Assembly (NCBI GenBank): GCA_905221345.1
Contig: CAJNCW010000001.1
Coordinates: 248,001 to 312,000 of the forward strand
Length of the DNA: 64,000 nucleotides
Direction: 5' to 3'
DNA from: a bacterium
GTDB lineage: Bacteria > Bacillota > Bacilli > Lactobacillales > Streptococcaceae
Shown here: piece by piece, positions 36,464-47,069 of the stretch
Layout of the letters: every line of letters begins with the position of its first letter
How positions within the stretch are numbered: position 1 is the stretch's first letter
Program-made: the position numbers and the translations under genes
The notes under the pieces: generated by a model
What the model was told of the DNA's origin: nothing
Databases searched by the model: none
The model's input: only the letters and a program-made list of their open reading frames with translations

Positions 36464-37781
36464 CTTTAACCTCTAATTCTACTTGACCATCCCGCATCAA
36501 AAGCGTTACTTGGTCTTTTTTCTTCAACATCTCAACCGAATCTACAACGGACTCTTCTTTTTTGACAATAGCATAACCACGCGCCACGATTCGACTGGTA
36601 TCCAACATCAACAAGGCTTCTGAAAGTCTCTTGACTTCAGCAACCTTGGCATCATAAACCAACGCCATTTGGCTACGTAGAAGCTTGTCCAACTGACCTA
36701 GACGATCTTGATAACGCTGGATTTTGGTAACAGGCGATAATTGGACTAGTTGATGCGTCCTTGCTTGGACTAATTGGTTGCTATCAGAAATCCGTGTTCG
36801 CAAACTTTGTTTTAAACGCAGTTGCAGTTGATCTAATCGTTGCAAATAACCATCATACAAACGCTCTGGTTGTCTAAAGATGACTGACTGACTGCATTTT
36901 TTCAGAGCTTCTTTTTTCCTTGACAAGACATTCTGAACTGCTGTTGTCATCCGTTTTTCTTGATTTTGCAAATGCGTCAATAGGTCTAACTTGGTCACAG
37001 GCGTTGCCAGTTCAGCCGCAGCTGTTGGCGTTGCAGCCCGTCTATCTGCCACAAAATCCGCCAAGGTCACATCCGTCTCATGACCAACACTAGAGATGAC
37101 TGGCAAACGGGATTCAAAAATAGCCCGTACCACGATCTCTTCGTTAAAAGCCCAGAGATCCTCAATGGAACCCCCACCACGACCAATGATGAGAACATCT
37201 AGGTCCTCACGTTGATTGGCACGCGCAATATTTCGAGCAATTTCCTCAGCAGCTCCATCACCTTGTACCTTTGTCGGATAGAGAAGGATATCGACACCAG
37301 GAAAGCGCCTGCTGACGGTCGTGATGATATCTCGAATAACGGCTCCACTTCGACTAGTCACTACAGCGATTCTCTTAGCAAACTGGGGAAGAGGTTGCTT
37401 GAATCTCTCTTGAAACAGACCTTCTTCCGTCAATTTTTTCTTGAGTTGTTCAAACTGAATCGCGAGCGCCCCAATCCCATCAGGCTCTGCCTTTTCAATG
37501 ATAATAGAGTAACTCCCGCTTGGTTCATAAACCTGTACACGACCGATCACATTGACCTTCATTCCCTCTTCGAGGTCAAAACCTAATTTCTGATAAATCC
37601 CAGACCAGATGGTCGCTTGAATAACCGCATGGTCATCTTTTAAGGAGAAATATTGGTGAGTAGGTCGTTTACGAAAGTTGGAAACTTGACCAGTTAAATA
37701 GACCCGTTCCAAGTAAGGGTCTTTATCGAATTTCATTTTCAGATACTTGGTCAAAGTTGTTACCGATAAATACTTTTCCAT
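36441..37781 (-). CDS. xseA: Exodeoxyribonuclease VII large subunit
   Basis: A 446-residue XseA. It has an N-terminal OB-fold (about 1-100, [17 protein letters not shown]), then the catalytic domain with [26 protein letters not shown] and [17 protein letters not shown], and a coiled-coil C-terminal part. With several XseB subunits it forms exonuclease VII, active on single-stranded DNA in repair. I took the ATG at 37781; an in-frame GTG two codons upstream is possible, and neither has an ideal ribosome site. It heads the cluster running to the phosphatase at 31744. Confidence 0.95.
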   Translation of the reverse strand: MEKYLSVTTLTKYLKMKFDKDPYLERVYLTGQVSNFRKRPTHQYFSLKDDHAVIQATIWSGIYQKLGFDLEEGMKVNVIGRVQVYEPSGSYSIIIEKAEPDGIGALAIQFEQLKKKLTEEGLFQERFKQPLPQFAKRIAVVTSRSGAVIRDIITTVSRRFPGVDILLYPTKVQGDGAAEEIARNIARANQREDLDVLIIGRGGGSIEDLWAFNEEIVVRAIFESRLPVISSVGHETDVTLADFVADRRAATPTAAAELATPVTKLDLLTHLQNQEKRMTTAVQNVLSRKKEALKKCSQSVIFRQPERLYDGYLQRLDQLQLRLKQSLRTRISDSNQLVQARTHQLVQLSPVTKIQRYQDRLGQLDKLLRSQMALVYDAKVAEVKRLSEALLMLDTSRIVARGYAIVKKEESVVDSVEMLKKKDQVTLLMRDGQVELEVKDVKTKEI

Positions 37782-37885
37782 CTCCACCTACTATTCATTT
37801 TCTTGCTTTTCCATGGGTATTATTATACCAAAAACATGCTTAAAAATCACCTTTTTCCTACTGAAACTAAAGGAAAAATAGAAAA

Positions 37886-37902
37886 AGGAGGTCATGCCTC
37901 CT
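37886..37902 (-). terminator. Short terminator after udk
   Basis: AGGAGG (37886-37891) and CCTCCT (37897-37902) form a six-base stem with a five-base loop. They are followed on the minus strand by five U. It lies eight bases past the udk stop. Confidence 0.65.
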
Positions 37903-37909
37903 CATCTCA

Positions 37910-38548
37910 TTATTTGCTGTTACGGGCTTCTTCCAAAATCTTGGAAATTTTGGTGGTCAAAAGGTCAATAGCCACTGTATTGCTGACTCCTTCAGGAATG
38001 ACGATATCAGCATAGCGCTTGGTTGGCTCAATAAACTGGTGGTACATAGGTTTGACCACACCTAGATATTGGTCAATCACGCTATCCAGACTACGGCCAC
38101 GCTCCTCCATATCGCGCTTGATACGACGAATAATGCGCACATCATCATCTGTATCCACAAAAATCTTGATATCCATCAAATCACGCAAGCGCTTGTCCTC
38201 CAAGACCAAAATCCCCTCAACGATAAAGACATCTTGAGGATCCTGACGATAGGTCTTGCTACTCCGTGTATGCGCTGTATAGTCATAAGTCGGAATGTCC
38301 ACTGGACGTCCCGCCAACAATTCCTTAATCTGCTCGATCATCAAGTCTGTATCAAAGGCAAATGGATGGTCGTAGTTGGTTTTGACACGCTCTTCAAAGG
38401 TCAAGTGAGACTGATCCTTGTAGTATGAATCATGCTCAATCATGGAAATCTTTTCATCAGGGAAATGCGATAAAATGGCTCTTGAAACACTGGTCTTACC
38501 ACCACCAGAACCACCTGTCACTCCGATAATGATTGGTCTATTTTGCAT
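37910..38548 (-). CDS. udk: Uridine kinase
   Basis: A 212-residue uridine/cytidine kinase. The P-loop is [12 protein letters not shown] (9-20), and [18 protein letters not shown] and a typical lid region with [15 protein letters not shown] follow. It phosphorylates uridine and cytidine with ATP or GTP for pyrimidine salvage. ACGGAGG precedes the ATG. It is probably monocistronic, with its own terminator before xseA. Confidence 0.96.
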   Translation of the reverse strand: MQNRPIIIGVTGGSGGGKTSVSRAILSHFPDEKISMIEHDSYYKDQSHLTFEERVKTNYDHPFAFDTDLMIEQIKELLAGRPVDIPTYDYTAHTRSSKTYRQDPQDVFIVEGILVLEDKRLRDLMDIKIFVDTDDDVRIIRRIKRDMEERGRSLDSVIDQYLGVVKPMYHQFIEPTKRYADIVIPEGVSNTVAIDLLTTKISKILEEARNSK

Positions 38549-38661
38549 GCTATCCTCCGTTTTTTTATCCGTCGTCTATTCTATCACATTTTTTGCAAAA
38601 TTTATAGTCTGATTTTGGATAGATTATGGATAACAATTCTAATACTTTCACTCCAGTTAGA

Positions 38662-39540
38662 CTAGCCAAAAACCTTCCTTGGCTTATAGAGATTGCCTCG
38701 TTTTTCTAAAATGGCTAGCAATTTATCACCTTCAAAGGCAGCTAATTCTTTGTCCGTTTGGTCTAACTCAATAAAACGACCAAACTGCACTTCTGTGACC
38801 TCTTCTGGACTTAGGAAAACTTTGACAAGATCACCTGTTCCAATCTCTAGAGGATGGAGAAAGTCCAGCTGACCAGCCTCCACTTTTGCAGCAATTTCTT
38901 CCAAGGTAAGAGCATCCTCAAGTTGCAAACCTGCTGCACTAGTCCGTATCAGATGTGACATATGGGCCGCATAACCAAGCTTCTCCCCCAAATCAACTGA
39001 CAAGGTACGAATATAAGTTCCCTTGCTACATTTCACACGAAAGGTAAAACGTGCCAAATGACCATCATAAGAAATCGGACTTGTCCGCTCAAATTGATAA
39101 ATGGTCACCTGACGTTCTGGACGCTCCACTTCCTGACCAGCACGCGCATACTCATAAAGCTTACGACCATTGACCTTGACAGCCGAATACATAGGTGGAA
39201 TCTGAGTAATAGGCCCAGTCAAGCTAGCAATCGCTTCATCGACAATAGTTTCATTCAAAGGTGACAAAACAGGTGTCTCTGCAACCACTTCCCCACTGGC
39301 ATCCTCAGTCGTCGTGGAATAGCCCAGAGTGATTTCCCCATCATAGACCTTACCCTCGTCCTGCATAAACTCGACCATGCGGGTCGCCTTGCCAACCGCA
39401 ATGGGCAAAACACCCACCACATTCGGATCCAAGGTCCCACCATGACCAATCTTCTTAGTTCCCAAAATCTTACGCAGTTTAAAAACCGCATCATGCGAGG
39501 TCATCCCCGCTTCTTTTTTTAAGTTGATAATACCGTTCAT
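38662..39540 (-). CDS. truB: tRNA pseudouridine(55) synthase TruB
   Basis: A 292-residue TruB. The catalytic aspartate is Asp38 in [17 protein letters not shown] (34-50). [18 protein letters not shown] and [16 protein letters not shown], both family hallmarks, are present, and a PUA-like tail ends the protein. It makes pseudouridine 55 in the T-arm of tRNAs. In many streptococci truB precedes ribF; here ribF is far away and truB lies beside the accessory block 39614-44551. Confidence 0.97.
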   Translation of the reverse strand: MNGIINLKKEAGMTSHDAVFKLRKILGTKKIGHGGTLDPNVVGVLPIAVGKATRMVEFMQDEGKVYDGEITLGYSTTTEDASGEVVAETPVLSPLNETIVDEAIASLTGPITQIPPMYSAVKVNGRKLYEYARAGQEVERPERQVTIYQFERTSPISYDGHLARFTFRVKCSKGTYIRTLSVDLGEKLGYAAHMSHLIRTSAAGLQLEDALTLEEIAAKVEAGQLDFLHPLEIGTGDLVKVFLSPEEVTEVQFGRFIELDQTDKELAAFEGDKLLAILEKRGNLYKPRKVFG

Positions 39541-39613
39541 TTTTGCTTTCTAATTCCCTTTTCACTTTACATCAACATATTCTATCTTAGACAGATTTTA
39601 AAACTATATCAGC

Positions 39614-40414
39614 TCATTTTTCTAAATACTTCCTAGCTTCCCGTACACAAAATAGTTCTGGATTTTCATGAGCTATGCTTTCAAACAAACTGCGAGCACG
39701 AGCTTCATCTCCTTTTAGCTGAGCATTGAGAGCGCCGTAATAAGAGAACATGATTCGAGCTAGCTTATTTTCTGGTTCGGTGGTATCGAAGTAGTCATTC
39801 ACTTCTTGATTAAACACAATATCTTTTATGGCTTGAGTTTGGGCGATTAGTTTAGCTTTCCCATCTTTCGAATCTGGCGCCTTGGACAATTGTTCCTCAA
39901 AGAAAGCAATGTCTCGCTCATCTTGAAGATGGATGGAAACTTTTAATAGTTCATAGGTTGATATTAAAAATGTATAGTCTCTTAATCTACCCCAAATTTT
40001 TTTCAAATTATACTTGGACATAATTTCCTTGGCAGATTGAAAATCTCCTTTTAGATAAGCCACTTGACCTTGGATAAATTGGCAATACTCACGATATGTT
40101 GCCCTAAAAATCTTAATGGATTTCTCGGACTGAACCCTAAACATGTCTTCATATAGCTTAAGATTAATAGAATCGTTTAACACTAGATAAATAACTTTAT
40201 TTAGGACAAAACGTAGGTATAAAACTAGACTAGCAATTAGTACTACTACTAATAATAATATTACTCCCCACTTTTTGGTATCACTTTGGAAAATTAAAAA
40301 CACAGCCAACATATCCAAAACAAGTCCAATAATTGAGCTAATTTGACTAATAGTCTCAATTTGTAGAAGAATATTCTCTGTCGCCCTACTTACTATTTTT
40401 TCAATTAATTTCAT
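39614..40414 (-). CDS. Two-helix membrane protein with TPR-like C-terminal domain, paralogue 3
   Basis: A 266-residue protein of a family I cannot name. Two hydrophobic helices (about 22-41 and 47-69) follow a short basic N-terminus. The rest is soluble and helical with two TPR-like hairpins: around 108-135 ([20 protein letters not shown]) and around 218-262 ([20 protein letters not shown]). It is the last of three tandem paralogues and shares long identical DNA tracts with the middle copy, offset by 816 bases. The C-terminal cassette is near-identical in all three. Intact, no signal peptide; the soluble part is predicted to be cytosolic. Function unknown. Confidence 0.7.
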   Translation of the reverse strand: MKLIEKIVSRATENILLQIETISQISSIIGLVLDMLAVFLIFQSDTKKWGVILLLVVVLIASLVLYLRFVLNKVIYLVLNDSINLKLYEDMFRVQSEKSIKIFRATYREYCQFIQGQVAYLKGDFQSAKEIMSKYNLKKIWGRLRDYTFLISTYELLKVSIHLQDERDIAFFEEQLSKAPDSKDGKAKLIAQTQAIKDIVFNQEVNDYFDTTEPENKLARIMFSYYGALNAQLKGDEARARSLFESIAHENPELFCVREARKYLEK

Positions 40415-40423
40415 ATATTACTC

Positions 40424-41230
40424 TCATTTCACTAATTCTAAATATTTCCTCGCTTCCTTAACATAGAAAAGCTCTGGATTTTCATGGGCGATGCTTTCAA
40501 ACAAACTGCGAGCACGAGCTTCATCTCCTTTTAATTGGGCATTGAGAGCTCCGTAATACGAAAACATGATTCGAGCTAACTTATTTTCTGGTTCCGCAGT
40601 GTCGAAGTAGTCATTCACTTCTTTATTGAACACAATATCTTTTATGGCTTGGGCTTGAGCAACGAGTTTGGCCTTACCACCTTTCGAATCTGGTGCCTTG
40701 GACAATTGTTCCTCAAAGAAAACAATGTCTCGCTCATCTTGAAGATGGATGGAAACTTTTAATAGTTCATAGGTTGATATTAAAAATGTATAGTCTCTTA
40801 ATCTACCCCAAATTTTTTTCAAATTATACTTGGACATATTTTCCTTGGCAGATTGAAAATCTCCTTTTAGATAAGCCACTTGACCTTGGATAAATTGGTA
40901 ATACTCACGATATGTTGCCCTAAAGGGCTTAATAGACTTTTCTGATTGAACCCTGAACATGTCTACATAGAGCTTAAGATTAATAGCATCGTTTAACATT
41001 AGATAAATAACTTTGTTTAGGACAAAACGTAGATATAAACTCCAGATAGCTACAAACAACATCAGTAAAGCAAGTATTAACCCCCACCTTTTTGTTTCAG
41101 GTTGGTGTTCTAAAAAAACTCCTACTGCTCCAATAGCTAGTGCTACAGCTGAACTAATTAGAATAACAGTCTCTATTTGTAAAAGAGTGTTTTCTGTCGC
41201 CCTACTTACTATTTTTTTTACTAATTTCAT
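40424..41230 (-). CDS. Two-helix membrane protein with TPR-like C-terminal domain, paralogue 2
   Basis: A 268-residue close paralogue of the gene at 39614, with the same plan: two membrane helices (about 22-41 and 47-69) and a helical TPR-like body. About 116 consecutive bases, corresponding to 39907-40022 in the other copy, are identical, followed after one mismatch by a further run of about 58. The intergenic joints (10 and nine bases, with a TGAGAGTAA-type ribosome site) are also alike, so this is a recent tandem duplication. It differs in the N-terminal membrane part and ends in ELVK. Function unknown; the paralogues could form a membrane complex. Confidence 0.7.
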   Translation of the reverse strand: MKLVKKIVSRATENTLLQIETVILISSAVALAIGAVGVFLEHQPETKRWGLILALLMLFVAIWSLYLRFVLNKVIYLMLNDAINLKLYVDMFRVQSEKSIKPFRATYREYYQFIQGQVAYLKGDFQSAKENMSKYNLKKIWGRLRDYTFLISTYELLKVSIHLQDERDIVFFEEQLSKAPDSKGGKAKLVAQAQAIKDIVFNKEVNDYFDTAEPENKLARIMFSYYGALNAQLKGDEARARSLFESIAHENPELFYVKEARKYLELVK

Positions 41231-41239
41231 ATGTTACTC

Positions 41240-42046
41240 TCATTTCACTGATTCTAAATATTTCTGCGTTTCCTGAACACAAAAGAGCTCTGGATTTTCA
41301 TGGGCAATGCTTTCAAACAAACTACGTGCAAGAGCTTCATCTCCTTTTAGCTGAGCATTGAGAGCCCCGTAATAAGAAAACATGATTCGAGCTAGCTTAC
41401 TTTCTGGTTCAGTTGTATCGAAGTAGTCGTTTGGTTCTTTATTAAACACAATATCTTTTATGGTTTGGGCTTGTGCAACGAATTTAGCCTTACCACCTTT
41501 ACAATCTGCAGCCTTGGACAATTGTTCCTCAATGAAAGCAATACCTTGCGCATCTTGAAGATGGATAGAAGATAGAAATTCATAATATAATTTCTTAAAT
41601 TCAAATATTTTTCTATTTTTTTTAGAAATATTAGAAAGATTGATATTTGAATATTGACTAAGTGCTAATAAAAAATCTCCTCTGAGGTAAGATAATTCTC
41701 CTGTGATTAATTCAAAACTTACTTCATTAAATTTCTTATTAAACTTATTGGAATGACTAACACTGTGTTCAAAGAAAGATTGATATTTCTTAAAATCAAT
41801 CAAAGTCTCCTTCCAATATAGAAGAACTTTCCATGTCAATAAACTTAAAAAGATGCCAATAACTATAAATAATACCGACAAAAATAACAGATAACGTACT
41901 GCAATAATATTTTGTTTAAACAATAAAAACAAACCCAAAATTGCTATATAAACTGCAACAACTACTAAATATGAAGATAATCGAATACAAATATTATAAA
42001 GAAATTTTACATCTTTATTTGCTAATAATTTAATCAAGCTTTTCAA
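41240..42046 (-). CDS. Two-helix membrane protein with TPR-like C-terminal domain, divergent paralogue 1
   Basis: A 268-residue member of the same trio. The last 110 or so residues are almost the same as in the other two copies ([20 protein letters not shown]). The N-terminal membrane region and the middle are clearly different and AT-richer. This mosaic suggests gene conversion of the C-terminal cassette. The start is a TTG at 42046, with GGAGGA 12 bases before it inside the end of the upstream gene (17-base overlap). A later start cannot be excluded. Function unknown. Confidence 0.65.
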   Translation of the reverse strand: MKSLIKLLANKDVKFLYNICIRLSSYLVVVAVYIAILGLFLLFKQNIIAVRYLLFLSVLFIVIGIFLSLLTWKVLLYWKETLIDFKKYQSFFEHSVSHSNKFNKKFNEVSFELITGELSYLRGDFLLALSQYSNINLSNISKKNRKIFEFKKLYYEFLSSIHLQDAQGIAFIEEQLSKAADCKGGKAKFVAQAQTIKDIVFNKEPNDYFDTTEPESKLARIMFSYYGALNAQLKGDEALARSLFESIAHENPELFCVQETQKYLESVK

Positions 42047-43274
42047 TTTTATAAAAATCCTCCAAATAAAATTGTTTACTAAATTCTCTCAGTAAAAAAT
42101 TTTCAAAATCATCTTCATCTTCAACTATTGTATACATTCCGTTGTTCACTATAAAATAGTCATTATTGATCATGTAGTGTCCATCGGAGAGTCTTGAAAA
42201 ATCAATGTCATCTAACTTCAATTTGTCACGTTCACTAAGTGTTAAACGTAAACGAAGGGCTCCCTCTTTCATATAGTCTTTAAGAGAAATTGCTGCATAT
42301 CCTCCAAATGCTTGTTTTTCTGGACTAGATGAGTTTTGATTTTGAACTGCTTTTTCTTTAATAAAAGAAGTGATTCTAAATGAACGTGATATTTGAAAAC
42401 CTGGACTAGCTAATGGCTGATCTTCAGCATCAAATACAGATAAATCATAACCTTTCTTTTTAATAGCATCTTCCACTACTGACCTAAAATCTTTTAGAAC
42501 TATTTGAGCTTCATCACTTGAAACAGCATTTTTTATAAATTCCTTTAGGCCATATTGTTCATCAATGAAAGTAACATATTTTAATTTTTGACGCGTGTAC
42601 TTAGCACCCACTTTTATGGTAACTCCCTTATCGAAAACATCAAAGACACCTACATCGGAAATATTACTATCATAGTATGAAGACTTAAGTGTTAATTCGT
42701 AGTTCAAATCCCTAGAATGATAAAACTCTTGTAATTGTTGTACTTTGGTATTATTTCTCAAGTAAGTTTGAATTTCACTACCTAGAAATGGAGAAAAAAT
42801 TCCCACTAATACTATAATGACTACAATTCTACTCACTTTTTGATTATACTCCCTCTTTTGATAAATCCAATCTATATACGGAAATAAAAATAAAGAAAAA
42901 ATGAAACTCCAAAGATTAACATCTGTTATAAAATCAAAAGAAACTATCATCTTAAAATTTAATAAAAACATGAGAAATATTGATAAAAAAACATTGCCAA
43001 TCAATAGGAATGCAATCAGACACTTCATTTGATTTTTTGCTTTTTTTACATAAGTTATACCTACAATAAGATTGGCTAGAAAGCTAAAAATATAGCCAAA
43101 AATAGTTGGAAAAAAGCCAACCACTCCAAAAAGCAAATCATATCTAGACCTTTCGTTAGAAACTGTTGAACCTTCGAAGTTCAAAAAACCGTATAAAAAA
43201 TTGAGCAAAAAAACAACTAATGGTAAATAGGCAATATATATATCCGTAAATTTTAGAGGTTTTTTTATAGTCAA
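42030..43274 (-). CDS. AT-rich polytopic membrane protein of unknown function
   Basis: A 414-residue protein with five to six membrane helices in the first 170 residues and a soluble C-terminal half (about 175-414) rich in charged and aromatic residues. It begins at a TTG preceded by GGGGGAG at five bases, only two bases after the DUF2130 stop, so it is coupled to that gene. Its last 17 bases overlap the first paralogue. Base composition is visibly AT-richer than the flanking housekeeping genes, which suggests transfer or weak constraint. I do not recognise the family; the soluble part contains no motif I can name. Confidence 0.65.
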   Translation of the reverse strand: MTIKKPLKFTDIYIAYLPLVVFLLNFLYGFLNFEGSTVSNERSRYDLLFGVVGFFPTIFGYIFSFLANLIVGITYVKKAKNQMKCLIAFLLIGNVFLSIFLMFLLNFKMIVSFDFITDVNLWSFIFSLFLFPYIDWIYQKREYNQKVSRIVVIIVLVGIFSPFLGSEIQTYLRNNTKVQQLQEFYHSRDLNYELTLKSSYYDSNISDVGVFDVFDKGVTIKVGAKYTRQKLKYVTFIDEQYGLKEFIKNAVSSDEAQIVLKDFRSVVEDAIKKKGYDLSVFDAEDQPLASPGFQISRSFRITSFIKEKAVQNQNSSSPEKQAFGGYAAISLKDYMKEGALRLRLTLSERDKLKLDDIDFSRLSDGHYMINNDYFIVNNGMYTIVEDEDDFENFLLREFSKQFYLEDFYKIEKLD

Positions 43275-43276
43275 GT

Positions 43277-44551
43277 TTACTCCCCCTTCAGCGCTTCAAA
43301 CTTCGCTTTCATGGTTGGATTTTTTCGGGTCAATTTTTTAACTGAAACATCTTCCAGTTTATTATTTGCAAGACGAAGTTGATTTTCAGATGTGGTTAGG
43401 AACTTCTTGACCTCTTCCATGCGTTTGATGGCCTTGTCAATTTCATCGATAGCTTTACCAAAGTTGGTTGAAGCAGAGTTGTAGTTCTTAGCAAAGGCTA
43501 GTTTAAAGGCATCCAAATCTTCCTCAAAATGTGTAATATCGATATTTTGCTCGCGAACCAAGGCCAACTCTTGCTTATATTTCAAAGAATTAAGCGCAGC
43601 ATTTCGCAAAAGACCAATCAACTGGATAAAGAACTGGGGACGGACGACGTACATTTTCTCATACTCGTGGCTGACGTCAACAATTCCTGTATTAAAGTAG
43701 TCGTTATCTGCTTCTAACATAGTCACCAAAACAGCATACTCACAGTTCTTTTCCCGACGGTCCTTGTCCAATTCCTTGTAGAAATCCGCATTCTTATGCT
43801 TCTTCTCTGTTCCATCCGCTTCATTTTTCATCTCAAACATGATGGAAATGATTTCCACTCCATTTTCATCACACTCACGGAAGATAAAGTCTCCCTTAGA
43901 TCCACGCGCAGAGACCTTGTTATCCTTCTCAAAATAAGCATTTGGAAAGGCGAAACTACGGACCTTGTTAAACTCACTTTCCGCATACTGTTCCAGACTT
44001 TCCCCGATAGCTTTTGTGGATTGTTGGGCTTTGAAATTCTTGTAAAATTCAACCTGTTCACTAGCTGCCTTGAGCTGTGCTTCATAGTTTTGTTTAACAG
44101 AAGTCAAAGACAACTCATTTTCCTTTTCTTGCAAGAGGAGCTGGTTTTTGACCTGATCACGCTCTCTTTCTAAATCAGAAAGGGTCTTTTGCAGTTGATT
44201 TTCATGCTCCAAACGCAAGGTAGCCAATTGGTTTTCCAAGGCCTGTACTTCCTTGTCCTTAGCCAATAAAGCCTCATGGCTTGTCTGTTCAACCTCTTTC
44301 TTGGCCAATTCCTTCTCTGTATCAAAGTTTTGGATTTGACTCTGCAATTGAGCGATTTCTTGATCCTTCTGAGCCAGTTTAGACTGTTGCTCATTCATGG
44401 CCTTTTGCTCAGCCAAGGCCAGCTCCTGCTTCGTGCGATCGTGTAATTCCTTATTAAACTCAGCAGTTCTCACTTGGGATAAAAGTTCGGCATACTGACT
44501 TTCATTTACTGTAAAGACTTCCCCACAGTTGGGACATTTAATTTCGTTCAT
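43277..44551 (-). CDS. DUF2130 coiled-coil protein with nuclease-like core
   Basis: A 424-residue DUF2130 protein. It opens with a half zinc-ribbon (IKCPNCGEVF, Cys6 and Cys9), followed by a long glutamine/lysine/glutamate-rich coiled coil (about 15-185). Then a globular domain shows the pattern of a PD-(D/E)XK nuclease: SKGDFIF with an Asp, then SIMFEMKNEADG giving E-x-K. A C-terminal helical part follows. The resemblance to RmuC-like proteins and restriction folds is my inference; no activity is established. It heads the block down to 39614 and is coupled to the membrane gene that follows by two bases. Confidence 0.8.
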   Translation of the reverse strand: MNEIKCPNCGEVFTVNESQYAELLSQVRTAEFNKELHDRTKQELALAEQKAMNEQQSKLAQKDQEIAQLQSQIQNFDTEKELAKKEVEQTSHEALLAKDKEVQALENQLATLRLEHENQLQKTLSDLERERDQVKNQLLLQEKENELSLTSVKQNYEAQLKAASEQVEFYKNFKAQQSTKAIGESLEQYAESEFNKVRSFAFPNAYFEKDNKVSARGSKGDFIFRECDENGVEIISIMFEMKNEADGTEKKHKNADFYKELDKDRREKNCEYAVLVTMLEADNDYFNTGIVDVSHEYEKMYVVRPQFFIQLIGLLRNAALNSLKYKQELALVREQNIDITHFEEDLDAFKLAFAKNYNSASTNFGKAIDEIDKAIKRMEEVKKFLTTSENQLRLANNKLEDVSVKKLTRKNPTMKAKFEALKGE

Positions 44552-44607
44552 ATCGTTCCTCTTTCTAGACTTCTTTAACCATTATATCATGCCTGAGGGA
44601 AAATCAA

Positions 44608-44633
44608 AAACAGCGAGTCGAAACCCACTGTTT
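44608..44633 (-). terminator. Terminator after the O-acetylhomoserine sulfhydrylase gene
   Basis: An 11-base stem (44608-44618 with 44623-44633), with G-U pairs in the minus-strand RNA and a four-base loop, is followed by five U. It lies 12 bases past the stop codon. Confidence 0.75.
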
Positions 44634-44645
44634 ATATCTTTTACT

Positions 44646-45926
44646 TTAAATTTTTTCCAAGGCCAAGCGCAAATCTTCAATCAAATCCTCTACATTTTCA
44701 AGACCGATAGACAAGCGGATTTGGTTTGGTGTGACACCTGCTGCTTCTAAATCTTTTTCTGACAACTGACCGTGAGTGGTTGTCGCGGGATGGACAACAA
44801 GAGATTTGGCATCTGCTACGTTTGCAAGGTCAGAGAAGATTTCCAAATTATCAATTACCTTGCGAGCTTCTGCCTCTCCACCCTTGACATGGAAGGTAAA
44901 GATTGAACCCACGCCTTTTGGCAAATATTTATCAGCCAAGGCATGATATGGACTGTCAGCTAGTTTTGGATAATTTACCTTCTCTACCTTAGGATGGTTG
45001 ACAAGGAAATCAACAATTTTCTCTGTATTTTGAATATGGCGTTCTACACGAAGAGAGAGTGTTTCAAGTCCTTGAAGCAAGAGAAAGGCATTAAATGGCG
45101 ACAAGGCTGCGCCTGTATCACGAAGCAATTGAACACGAACAGCGATAATAAAGGCTGCTGCACCCACATCTCGAGTATAGCTCAAGTTATGGTAACTTGG
45201 GTCCTCCTCAACAAATTGAGGGAATTTTCCTGATGCTGCCCAGTCAAAACGACCACTATCGACAATCACTCCTCCAATAGTCGTACCATGCCCACCGATA
45301 AACTTAGTTGCTGAGTGAATGGCAATATCTACACCGTGAGAGAAGACGTTAATCAAATATGGTGTGGCAAAAGTATTGTCTGAAACGAGAGGTATTTGGT
45401 GTTTATGCGCAATCTCAGCCAATTTTTCCAAGTCAGGAATGTTAATCAAGGGATTTCCCAAGGTTTCAATTAAGACAAGTTTGGTATTGTCACCGATAGC
45501 AGCTTCCACTTCCTCCAAATTATCCACATCGACAAAGGTTGTTGTGATCCCATAACGAGGAAGGGTTTCTTTCAAGAGATTGAAGGTCCCACCGTAAATA
45601 GTGGATGCTGCCACCACATGGTCACCTGCGTGAGCAAGCGCCAAAATCGTATAAGTCACTGCTGCCATACCTGATGCTGTCGCTAGTGCTCCAACACCAC
45701 CTTCAAGAGCAGCGATTCTTTCCTCAAAGGCTGCTGTTGTAGGATTTGTGATACGGGTATAGATATTCCCTGGTTTTCTCAAGGCAAACAAATCGGCACC
45801 TTCTTGCGTGTCATCAAAAACGAAGGATGTTGTTTGATAAATCGGTACTGCACGAGACTTAGTTGCTGAATCAACTACTTGCCCAGCATGTAATTGTAGA
45901 GTTTCAAATTTAAAATCACGAGTCAT
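44646..45926 (-). CDS. O-acetylhomoserine aminocarboxypropyltransferase (sulfhydrylase)-type PLP enzyme
   Basis: A 426-residue Cys/Met-metabolism PLP enzyme. It has TLQLHAGQ near the start, YTRITNPTTAAFEERIAALEGG, the DNTFATPY segment, and SATKFIGGHGT with the PLP lysine near 208. Length and the long loop with FPQFVEEDPSYHNL point to O-acetylhomoserine sulfhydrylase (MetY/CysD-like) rather than cystathionine gamma-synthase. It would join sulfide to O-acetylhomoserine to give homocysteine. The start at 45926 follows GGAGG at nine bases; the frame is open upstream to 46055 but that part has no family similarity. Monocistronic with its own terminator. Confidence 0.9.
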   Translation of the reverse strand: MTRDFKFETLQLHAGQVVDSATKSRAVPIYQTTSFVFDDTQEGADLFALRKPGNIYTRITNPTTAAFEERIAALEGGVGALATASGMAAVTYTILALAHAGDHVVAASTIYGGTFNLLKETLPRYGITTTFVDVDNLEEVEAAIGDNTKLVLIETLGNPLINIPDLEKLAEIAHKHQIPLVSDNTFATPYLINVFSHGVDIAIHSATKFIGGHGTTIGGVIVDSGRFDWAASGKFPQFVEEDPSYHNLSYTRDVGAAAFIIAVRVQLLRDTGAALSPFNAFLLLQGLETLSLRVERHIQNTEKIVDFLVNHPKVEKVNYPKLADSPYHALADKYLPKGVGSIFTFHVKGGEAEARKVIDNLEIFSDLANVADAKSLVVHPATTTHGQLSEKDLEAAGVTPNQIRLSIGLENVEDLIEDLRLALEKI

Positions 45927-46050
45927 ATGACGACCTCCAAATAGCTTCATTAGGGATATTGTATCATCTTGGGCAAGTCTTTTCCAATACCGTTTTTCTA
46001 TATTTTGATATAAGGAACAACTATGACTAGTCTTACACATCAAACAAAAA

Positions 46051-46069
46051 AGCACGATTAACTCGTGCT
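46051..46069 (-). terminator. Terminator after the formate/nitrite transporter gene
   Basis: AGCACGA (46051-46057) and TCGTGCT (46063-46069) form a perfect stem with a five-base loop and six or more U on the minus strand, seven bases past the stop codon. Confidence 0.85.
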
Positions 46070-46075
46070 CGTTTG

Positions 46076-46873
46076 TTAATCTACATAAGTATCTTCGTTT
46101 TTATTGAGGAAGGCATAAGGCAAGCCCATCAAGAGACCTCCTCCGATAAAGTTCCCGATAAAGGTTACGCCCCAGTGACGAAGAATATTAGGAATGTCAA
46201 AGTTAGCAATAGAATCTGCAGCAACACTGAACTTAACAATCGCAAAAGAAGCAAAGTTCGCAGCAATGTGTTCGTTTGTTAAGAATACAAACATATAAAT
46301 CGCTGATAAGACAAGCCAAAGTTTGGCCCCACCGTCTTTCACCAAAACAAATGAAAGAATAGCAATATTTACAAATACATTAGCTAAAATCCCTTCAAGC
46401 AAGACTAGCTCATTAGAACGGCCTAATTTCATCTCAACAACCCCTGAAATGAAGCTATCATGTGTTAGATTTGCATAGGCTGCTGAGTGGGCAAAGCCCC
46501 AACCTGCTATCAAAGCTCCGATGAGATTGAACAAGGTACAGTAAAGTAAGATCTCAGCTGTTCTTCTCCAAGAGATTTTTTTCAAGAAACTACCAGCTGT
46601 CAAGAACATCATATTTGAAGTTACCAGTTCAGCATTTAAGAAAACAATGTAGGCCAATCCCCAAGCAAAAACAAATGGGAAGAGGAAACGTCCACTACCT
46701 GGAGCGATCTTATTAATCAAGTCAGCCCCAACTGCGCCCGCAGCCGTACTAAATGTCATAAAAGCACCTGCAAACATGGAACGAATCGCATACTTAAACT
46801 TACTTTGACTATAAAGACTTTCTTTCTTTTTGCAAGCAAATTCAATCTTTGAAATAAATTCTGAAGAGACCAT
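46076..46873 (-). CDS. Formate/nitrite transporter family protein
   Basis: A 265-residue member of the FNT family (FocA/NirC) with about six membrane helices. The first conserved stretch is FAGAFMTFSTAAGAVGADL, and the later NFIGGGLLMGLPYAF matches the second family signature. It forms pentameric channels for formate or nitrite. In a streptococcus, which makes formate through pyruvate formate-lyase, formate export is the likelier role. AGGAG precedes the start. Monocistronic. Confidence 0.92.
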   Translation of the reverse strand: MVSSEFISKIEFACKKKESLYSQSKFKYAIRSMFAGAFMTFSTAAGAVGADLINKIAPGSGRFLFPFVFAWGLAYIVFLNAELVTSNMMFLTAGSFLKKISWRRTAEILLYCTLFNLIGALIAGWGFAHSAAYANLTHDSFISGVVEMKLGRSNELVLLEGILANVFVNIAILSFVLVKDGGAKLWLVLSAIYMFVFLTNEHIAANFASFAIVKFSVAADSIANFDIPNILRHWGVTFIGNFIGGGLLMGLPYAFLNKNEDTYVD

Positions 46874-47032
46874 AAAAAACTCCTAAAACTTTTATTTGTG
46901 ATAATTATAACATATTTCTCGTTTCCAAGAAAGCGTTTCCCGTAAAATATGAAAATTTTGTTCAAAAAATTTCACTTGTAATACTTCTCATCTTTTTCTT
47001 TAAAGTTTTTTAATTCTCTTTGTTCACACAAA

Positions 47033-47060
47033 AACCAGCGAAATGACTATTTCACTGGTT
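47033..47060 (-). terminator. Terminator after gyrA-srtA
   Basis: A 12-base stem (47033-47044 with 47049-47060) has a G-U pair in the minus-strand RNA, a four-base loop and four to five U. It lies 10 bases past the srtA stop codon. Confidence 0.8.
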
Positions 47061-47069
47061 CATTAGAGT

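Noticed and set aside
45927-46055. N-terminal extension of the O-acetylhomoserine sulfhydrylase
   Set aside because: The extra 43 codons show no resemblance to the family, and a strong ribosome site sits just before the internal ATG at 45926.
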